Below are positions 57,469 through 64,000 of a stretch of DNA of 64,000 nt, piece after piece. The first letter of the stretch is position 1. Each line of letters begins with the position of its first letter. Source of the stretch: Oreohelix idahoensis (Eukaryota > Mollusca > Gastropoda > Stylommatophora > Oreohelicidae). Both the position numbers and the translations under genes were made by a program. The notes beneath the pieces were generated by a model. That model ran no database searches. It worked only from the letters and a program-made list of their open reading frames with translations, and was not told the DNA's origin. The stretch spans positions 729,792 through 793,791 of the forward strand of contig JAMPIV010012152.1 of NCBI GenBank assembly GCA_024509875.1, given 5' to 3'.

Positions 57469-58589
57469 TGTTGCGTACATTTAATGTCCGTAACAGGCTT
57501 TAACAGATATGGTAGTCTCAGATCTTATTGATCTGTGGTCCTGCCACTGTTATAAATAAGTACACACCAACTCTGTTGTGTGTATTTTAGTTTATTGCGC
57601 ACGAGAATGCACAATTTTGATATTTTGAAAATTAACGCGTTTTGCGTTGCCTGGGAGAAAGGGAATGACGTAGCTCGCGATGAAACAAGCCAGACTGATA
57701 GTCTGTTGTGATTAATAGTTTTTTCTACCCTTGGTATCGAGGATCTATTCGAAGTTGGCGACTTGCCTTCTTATTAGAAGCCATGGTCGATTCATTTAAA
57801 TGTAAGTCTTGTTTACGCCTTTTAAGAAGCGATGTTTTATAAGATCTTCGTGATGTCTTCACTCATACTGGTATCTAGCTGGAATCCACATTCCAGGGTT
57901 CCATGAATGGATCAGCTGAGCGGTATGAATCACTGAAGAAACGTAATTGTAGTCCTACGGGAGGAATTGATTATAAATGTATCTTTAATATGGAATTACG
58001 GAGTGCCGTCATCGTTGTCACGGCATGTACCGAGAGGTTAGTCAAGGAGAGTACCTAACCGATATTGTTTTGCTGAAAGAATAGCTGGACTAACTTTATT
58101 CAACTGTCCTAGCAAGTTATGGAAGAAGTAAACTAAGGAGGACAGAGTTTTTTTTGATGTATGACCAAGGAATATTGATAAAGGACCATGATAGCATATG
58201 TTTTTGGATAAGGTCAACCGTTCGACATATCAGTGACAATCTGAACTGATTATTCATTACTTCAACACTATTTGATTGAAATATAATATTTGACCGTATA
58301 CTTTGCAAGGATAATTATATGGAACTATTTTAAAGGATTTATTGGAATGAAAGTTGAGATTCATGCATCCTGTCAAGTGGAACTGTCAATAACCATGTCG
58401 TACGTTAGCAACAAGTGTTTTGTAACATTAATTGTCACCGTCAATAAATATGTTGAATTGTGCTACCCGCCTTACAGTATACTTCAGTTCACCATCTGAC
58501 TTTGTTGCTACACCTGAAGTTTATTTGAATTTGCGTTATCATCAAGAACTGGTAGTCTTCTATTTGCACCATCAAGAACGACTCCAACT
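57469..58589 (+). repeat. 3' LTR of element 3
   Basis: 1,121-bp partner of 49320-50440, including TATA (57551-57558) and AATAAA signals. It is followed by TSD CTTCT at 58590-58594. Confidence 0.9.
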
Positions 58590-59222
58590 CTTCTATTTAA
58601 TCATTTTAAAATTACTGCATGTTTGTCTCGGTCAATTTACTACACACACTCTAAACAGAGCTATACTAGAATAATAGAGTTTACATACTCAGCCAGTGCA
58701 GTATTATTCCCGCATATTCTGAATATATTGTGAAGACTCCCAAGTGATAGAAGCGGATAGAAGCAGTAGAGGTCCAACAGTGGCCAAAACTTAAGAGTAT
58801 CTATTATAGGCTTCAATGTAGTGTATCTTTACACAAAATTACTCTTGGCAGAAATTTAGATAGAAGAGTATTAAAGCTTCTATCACATTGGAGTCTTCAC
58901 AAGATATTCAGATAATCGAAAACAATGCTGGCTGTTGCTGAGCACGTTAATTCTGTAAAGTGCCGACACCTTTTATGAAGAATTCACGCAATGGTTTATT
59001 CTAGCTCGTTAAGCCCCAACCCCTGAGTTAATCAGTAGAATTATTATTTTAATATAGCTCTGTTTCGAGTGTGTGTTTAGTAACTTTGACAGGCCCAAAC
59101 ATGTAGTGCATTTAAAATGATTGAATCGATTTAAATTGGTATAATTACAAATAACTATAAATAATTATTTAATAATCACTTTAAGTTTAACAGTTTAAAA
59201 GAAAGGAATAATAGTTAGTTAC
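58590..59222. repeat. Large foldback element (inner left arm and right arm)
   Basis: 58595-58800 and about 58875-59128 are reverse complements with moderate divergence. Paired words include TTTAATCATTTTAAA/TTTAAAATGATTGAA, CATGTTTG/CAAACATG, AACAGAGCTATA/TATAGCTCTGTT and GTGAAGACTCC/GGAGTCTTCAC. The outer right arm (to 59222) pairs with 49301-49319 and 48045-48127. The original unit was therefore an approximately 0.7-kb palindrome, later split by LINE B and LTR element 3. It encodes no protein and may be a foldback or MITE-type DNA element. Confidence 0.8.
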
Positions 59223-59895
59223 AAAATAAAGTTTTCATCTTTCGGGTGATGGTTTTTGATAATAGGTTAAAGTGGCAGCATATAGGTTAACTTAGTTGCC
59301 AATGATGATTCAAAATCTCATTCTGGTGGGTAGGTTTTCTGTACACTGCTGTCTCTCATCTCTGTTCAAAGTTCTGGCGCCGCACGTTCTCAGAACGTCA
59401 AGGAGCAACGGCCAAGCTGGTCCTGCATCTGTATGTAAGACCCTCTTATAATGGCGTCTCGCACAACGTCAGTCCACTTCTACCTTCACTTGGTTCAAGA
59501 GATAGCACTTTCTGCTGGTACCACCAACTTACACTTTTTGAAAAGTTTGAAACTTCTATTACTTAAAATGAATATTTTCACATCGACATTTACACTGGTT
59601 TAAAGCTGGAAAACTTACATTAATTTTGAAGTGAATATGTTTATAGGGACATTTACACTGCTTTGAAAATGTAAGTATTATACTTAGAATGTACATATTT
59701 CTTTCAATTTTCCCTCCATGCTCCAAAGGTAACCTTAAACTACTTTATGCTTTTAGTTCTCTTTACGAAACTTTCAATAAAGCATTCACCAGCCCGTGAA
59801 GTGGTGGTTCATGAATTATCATTCAATACGCTGAAGTTGCCAGCCTCAAATGACTTTGACATCCAATAGCGAGTTTCACACCTTAAAGTTCACAG

Positions 59896-59899
<4 letters not shown>
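59223..59899. other. AT-rich spacer
   Basis: No supported feature. A GC-richer patch near 59340-59470 has no open frame or repeat partner here. Confidence 0.5.

Positions 59900-59982
<83 letters not shown>
59900..59982. repeat. (TA)n microsatellite
   Basis: About 41 TA units directly abutting the 5' end of the LINE A copy. Confidence 0.9.
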
Positions 59983-59985
<3 letters not shown>

Positions 59986-60826
59986 CCAAAGGTTGTTACA
60001 GCCGGGAGTTGTAGTGAGGAAAAGCTCTCACTGCAGATAAATGCTTCTATGGCACGCGCCTCAAGCAGCCTCTGACAACCAAGTCCAGCTCCCGGCCTTC
60101 GCGCGTGGCTCAATTTGAGCCCGGCGGAACTGTTTTCACTGACGGGAGAAGGGGCAAATGCGAGCGACTGGCGCCTTAAAACCAGCAGCTTCGGGCAGAT
60201 AGGGCTCGTGATCCTTGGTTGGTAGCTTATCTAGGAGAAGGAACTCTGTATTCAAACCACCGCTGCCTTGCGGGAATATCCATTTATGGAATTGGCTTCG
60301 GGAGTAAACCCTGAGGATAAATCCGGAGTCGGAGTCCCTAAGGCAGTCTAATGTCGATTCGACATTATTCTGGCAACTCTTGCGACGTGGCTGGTACCAA
60401 ACTGTATCGGCTACTGCCGTTCCTTTGGATCTACCAGCTGTGTGGAGAGGGGGAACATGCTGAATGGGCAACAGCTTGATCTCCATAAAACTGTGCCAAA
60501 GCTCGCGCCCTGGAGAGGACACTCCAGCTTCACCCTATAGGTGTCGGCAAAACACGGGAAGTAGCAGTTACCGGTTATAAGCATTTTGCCCAATTGGCGT
60601 AGGGCATGGCGCCAGGGGCTACTTCCGACAGTGGGAGAGGTTCTAGGATCTCACTGGACAGCTACCGCCCGCTTCAAGCTGGGCAGCCCCCAGTCAATAA
60701 GGTGTTGTCTCGCCACTGTCTGCTTTCCCCATTGGGTGCATGGAGATTAGGGTCAAACCCGAACTGTGGACATAACATTTTGCACCAAGCAATTATCAGA
60801 ATAATAGAAATAAGCAAACTCTCAGA

Positions 60827-61825
60827 TTGGGATGCTGGAACGTCCGGACTATGTTGGCTGGACTATCCGAAAACCTACAGGACGTAAACGATGTAAGGAA
60901 GACAGCCATAATTAATGATGAGCTTAAACGACTTCAGGTGGAAATAGTTGCACTTCAGGAAACGCGCCTGGCGGACTCTGGAACGGTGAGCGAGAAGGAC
61001 TACACATTTTATTGGCAAGGGAAAGATCTTAATAAAACTAGAGAACACGGAGTAGGTTTTGCAGTTAAAAAATCGCTAACTAAAATGGTTGAACCAGGCG
61101 AGAATGGATCAGAACGACTGTTAACGCTCCGCCTGCAAACTAGCACAGGTCCCATCACCCTTGTCAGTGTGTATGCTCCTACTCTGTACTCTGCTTCAGA
61201 AGCTAAAGATGAGTTCTACGAGAATCTAGCAGCAGTCATCAAAAGCATACCTAGGCAAGAACAGCTTGTTCTCCTTAGTAACTTTAACGCTAGAGTGGGT
61301 GCCGGTAATGTTTCATGGCCTTCATGTCTGGGCAAGATTGGTATTGGCAAGATGAATGAAAATGGACAACGGCTCTTAGAGCTGTGTGTCCACCATGACC
61401 TCTGCGGGACCAACACCTACTTTCAGACAAAACCCCAGCATAAGGTGTCATGGAGACACCCACGATCCAAGCACTGGCACCAACTGGACCTGATTCTCGT
61501 CAGAAGGCCACTTCTCAGGTCTGTGCTCTCCGCGCGCTCGTACCATAGTGCAGACTGTGATACAGATCACTCCTTGGTTTGCTGCAAAATCAGAGCACAA
61601 CCAAGAAAACTCTATCGTGTCAGACATGAAGGGAAACCACGTATTGATACCAGCAAGATGTCAGACCCTGTCATGATTGCTCAATTTACTGCGACCTTCA
61701 AGAAAGTGCTCAGCAGCCCTCAGCGTGGTGATACTATTACAGCGAACTGGGAGCATCTACGGAACTCCATTCAAAGTACTGCACTTGCCACCTTTGGTAA
61801 GAAAACGGCAAAGTCAAATGACTGA
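60827..61825 (+). pseudogene. Endonuclease domain of LINE A
   Basis: APE-type endonuclease: GCWNVRTMLAGLSENL start region, VALQETRLADSG (catalytic Glu), LTLVSVYAPTL-like segment (ITLVSVYAPTLYSASEAKDE), HQLDLILVRR and DTDHSLVCCK. The usual GDFNARVG reads SNFNARVG, so a catalytic aspartate is changed. The frame, opened here at a TTG because the true start is unclear, ends at a TGA (61823) where tryptophan is expected (SND-W-FDASSD); the same frame continues beyond it to 62440. Confidence 0.85.
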
Positions 61826-63883
61826 TTTGATGCTTCATCAGATGTGATTGCACCTGTCATTGAAGCTAAGCGCAGTGCTATGAATAAATACAAACGTTCA
61901 CCGAGTGCTAGAACCGTACAGATCCTGAAGGCTACGAGAAGCAAAGTTCAACAAACTACTCGACGCTGTGCAAATGACTATTGGCTCCAGCTCAGTGAGA
62001 GCATCCAGATCGCAGCGCAAACAGGCAACATCAAACAAATGTATGACGGTATAAAGAAAGCACTTGGCCCCCCAAAAAGTAAGTCTGCACCGCTAAACAC
62101 CATCAGCGGAGAGAAGCTAACCGATAAGGGTAAGCAGATGGAGATGTGGGTCGAGCACTACTCTGAGCTTTATGCTAGAGAAAATACCGTTACGCCTGCA
62201 GCCCTTGATGCTGTCAAATGTCTGCCAACTATGGAGGAGCTGGATGCCGAACCAACATTAGAGGAACTCAGCAAGGCCATTGATAGCTTGGCCTCTGGCA
62301 AAGCACCAGGCAGTGATTTGAGTCCTCCTGATTTAATCAAATGCTGTAAGAGCACGCTATTACATCCCCTGCATAGGATGCTGTGCCAGTGCTGGGAAGA
62401 GACAACTATTCCTCAAGACAACAAGATGCCAAGATTGTAACACTGTACAAAAATAAAGGAGACAGAAGTGATTGCAATAACTACAGAGGCATCTCTCTTC
62501 TTAGTATTGTTGGTAAGGTTTTTGCCAAAGTCGTCTTAATGCGACTACACAAGTTAGCTGAGCGCATATATCCAGAGTCACAGTGTGGATTCCGAGCTGG
62601 TAGATCAACAACAGACATGATCGTCTCTGTCCGCCAGCTTCAGGAAAAATCAAGAGAGCAGAAAAGGCCTTTATATATTGCCTTTATAGATTTCACAAAT
62701 GCATTTGACCTGGTTAGTAGGGATGGACTCTTCAAAATCCTCCTGAAAATAGGCTGCCCTTCTAAAATGCTGGAAATGATAAAGTCATTCCATGACGACA
62801 TGAAGGGAACAGTCCAATATGCTGGAAGCACGTCACAGCCCTTTGACATACGAAGTGGCGTTAAACAAGGCTGTGTTCTGGCTCCGACCCTCTTCGGGAT
62901 CTTCTTTGCCTTACTCTTGAAACATGCATTCAGAGATGCAACTGAAGGAATATGCCTTCACACTAGGTCAGATGGCCGTCTGTTTAATCTTTCAAGGCTG
63001 AAGGCAAAAACAAAAATCAGAATGGTCACTATAAGAGACTTGTTGTTTGCTGATGATGCTGCAGTCGTCACTCAAAGCCAACAGGAGCTTCAGAACTTGA
63101 TGAATCGCTTCACTAAAGCATGCAATGACTTTGGACTCACAATAAATCTAAAGAAAACGAATGTGCTAAGTCAGGATGCGGGTGCTGCACCAGTTATCAC
63201 TATCGATAACTATGAATTGGCAGTGGTGTACCACTTCACATACCTAGGGTCTACCATCAATGACAAACTCTCACTGGATACAGAAATCGACAGCCGCATT
63301 GGCAAAGCTGCAGCTACCTTTGCCCGCCTCACATCGCGTGTTTGGGGAAACTCCAAACTCACAATGAAGACCAAAGCTGCAGTATATAATGCCTGCGTCA
63401 CCAGCACACTCCTATATCCCAGCGAGACCTGGACGACCTATGCTAAGCAAGAAAGAAGGCTCAATACCTTCCATTTACGGTGTCTACGCCGCATCCTCGG
63501 CATCTCGTGGAAAGATAAAGTGACAAATGTTGTCACGTGCTGGCCTTCAACGTATGTATACACTGCTTAGACAGCGCAGACTTCGCTGGCTTGACCATGT
63601 TCGCCGCATGGAAGATGGTCGCATCCCAAAAGATATCTTCTACGGACAATTAGCAGATGGCAAGAGAACAGTTGGGCGACCACAGCTGAGGTTCAAAGAT
63701 GTGTGCAAGAGAGATATGAGGGCACTGGACATGGATCCAGCAACATGGGAGGATGAAGCTGCCGATCGCACTAAGTGGCGATGCTATTTACGGCGCTACC
63801 TCAGATTGGGCGAAGAGAGGCTCACACAACAAGCAGAGGAGGGGAGAAAACGTCGAAGGAGCACCAGGAAAATAAGCAGCTGA
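61826..63883 (+). pseudogene. Reverse transcriptase and C-terminus of LINE A
   Basis: Pieces in order: IDSLASGKAPGSDLSPPDLI (61826-62440), a frameshift at about 62420, then IVTLYKNKGDRSDCNNYRG, CGFRAGRSTTDMI, IAFIDFTNAFDLVSRDGLF, RSGVKQGCVLAPTLF and the catalytic FADD box (DLLFADDAAVVTQ), ending LRRILGISWKDKVTN. A two-base shift near 63527 leads to LRQRRLRWLDHVRRMEDGRI and GKRTVGRPQLRFKDVCKR (to 63883). This C-terminal pattern resembles BovB/RTE proteins. One stop and two frameshifts are the only breaks. Confidence 0.88.
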
Positions 63884-63946
63884 GGGCTGTCACCTCAGGG
63901 GCGCATTCCCATAGTCAGTTATGACTGAAGGGGCTATTATTATTAC

Positions 63947-63948
<2 letters not shown>

Positions 63949-64000
<52 letters not shown>
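63949..64000. repeat. (TA)n tract at the window end
   Basis: At least 25 TA units following LINE A; it continues beyond the window. Confidence 0.9.

Larger units (their letters stand above)
49320..58589 (+). mobile_element. LTR element 3: Gmr1-like Ty3/gypsy retrotransposon
   Basis: LTRs of 1,121 bp each (49320-50440, 57469-58589) flank gag-protease-integrase-RT-RNase H in Gmr1-like order. The 5-bp TSD CTTCT is at 49315-49319 and 58590-58594. Rejoining the flanks restores the left arm of the foldback, which independently confirms the boundaries. It is the best preserved of the three: defects seen are two stops (52383, 53388), two single-base frameshifts (near 54600 and in a T8 run at about 56000) and an altered RT active site. 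Confidence 0.92.
59983..63948 (+). mobile_element. LINE A (RTE-like), near full length
   Basis: About 0.84 kb of GC-rich 5' UTR is followed by an endonuclease-RT frame (60827-63883), a short 3' UTR and an ATTATTATTACTATTA tail running into (TA)n. Both ends abut (TA)n tracts, so it either inserted in a TA microsatellite or has a (TA)n tail plus a TA-rich target. It has no RNase H. The endonuclease is of the kind often labelled craniofacial-development-protein-2-like (a bovine gene that captured an RTE endonuclease), supporting an RTE-like assignment. Other fragments lie at 24.6/33.5/34.8 kb and 39.1-39.7 kb. Confidence 0.88.

Overview
This is a stretch of metazoan nuclear DNA, roughly two-thirds A+T, made almost entirely of transposable elements inserted into one another. 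No complete host gene is visible. The tRNA-derived SINE, the I-type and RTE-like LINEs, a Tc1 element and Ty3/gypsy elements of the Gmr1 type point to an aquatic invertebrate. A mollusc is my best guess, but this is an inference from element types, not from a host gene.

Layout. 1-12.2 kb: AT-rich DNA with decayed LINE ends, a SINE, a 27-bp minisatellite (5.2-6.0 kb), a hAT-like MITE (9.8-10.1 kb) and a short LINE tail. 12.2-19.7 kb: LTR element 1, whose RNase H region is replaced by a 120-bp-arm hairpin. 19.8-22.35 kb: LINE family C (minus) between 10-bp target-site duplications (TSDs). 22.4-24.6 kb: a possible exon and scrambled LINE B and C pieces. 24.65-35.07 kb: one old LINE A copy (minus) split by LTR element 2 (24.8-33.5 kb) and by a LINE B insertion (33.9-34.8 kb). 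35.3-39.1 kb: a tandem segmental duplication carrying exon-like segments and older LINE B pieces. 40.2-47.8 kb: a purine-rich satellite-like locus holding an I-type LINE (40.70-46.69 kb, minus). That LINE carries a Tc1 element, which itself carries a LINE C tail, and a LINE B fragment in its RNase H domain. A SINE follows. 48.0-59.2 kb: a large foldback (inverted repeat) whose left arm was hit by LINE B (48.13-49.30 kb) and then by LTR element 3 (49.32-58.59 kb). 59.98-63.95 kb: a near full-length RTE-like LINE A between (TA)n tracts.

The most distinctive feature is that all three LTR elements encode integrase upstream of reverse transcriptase. This is the Gmr1-type order, unusual for Ty3/gypsy elements, and the three differ enough to be separate families. 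All carry stops or frameshifts, so none looks autonomous as read. LTR pairs remain close: for element 3 I count about 15 differences by eye over 1.12 kb. Insertion boundaries were placed mainly by matching TSDs and by comparing copies of the same family within the window; percent identities and divergence times were not computed.
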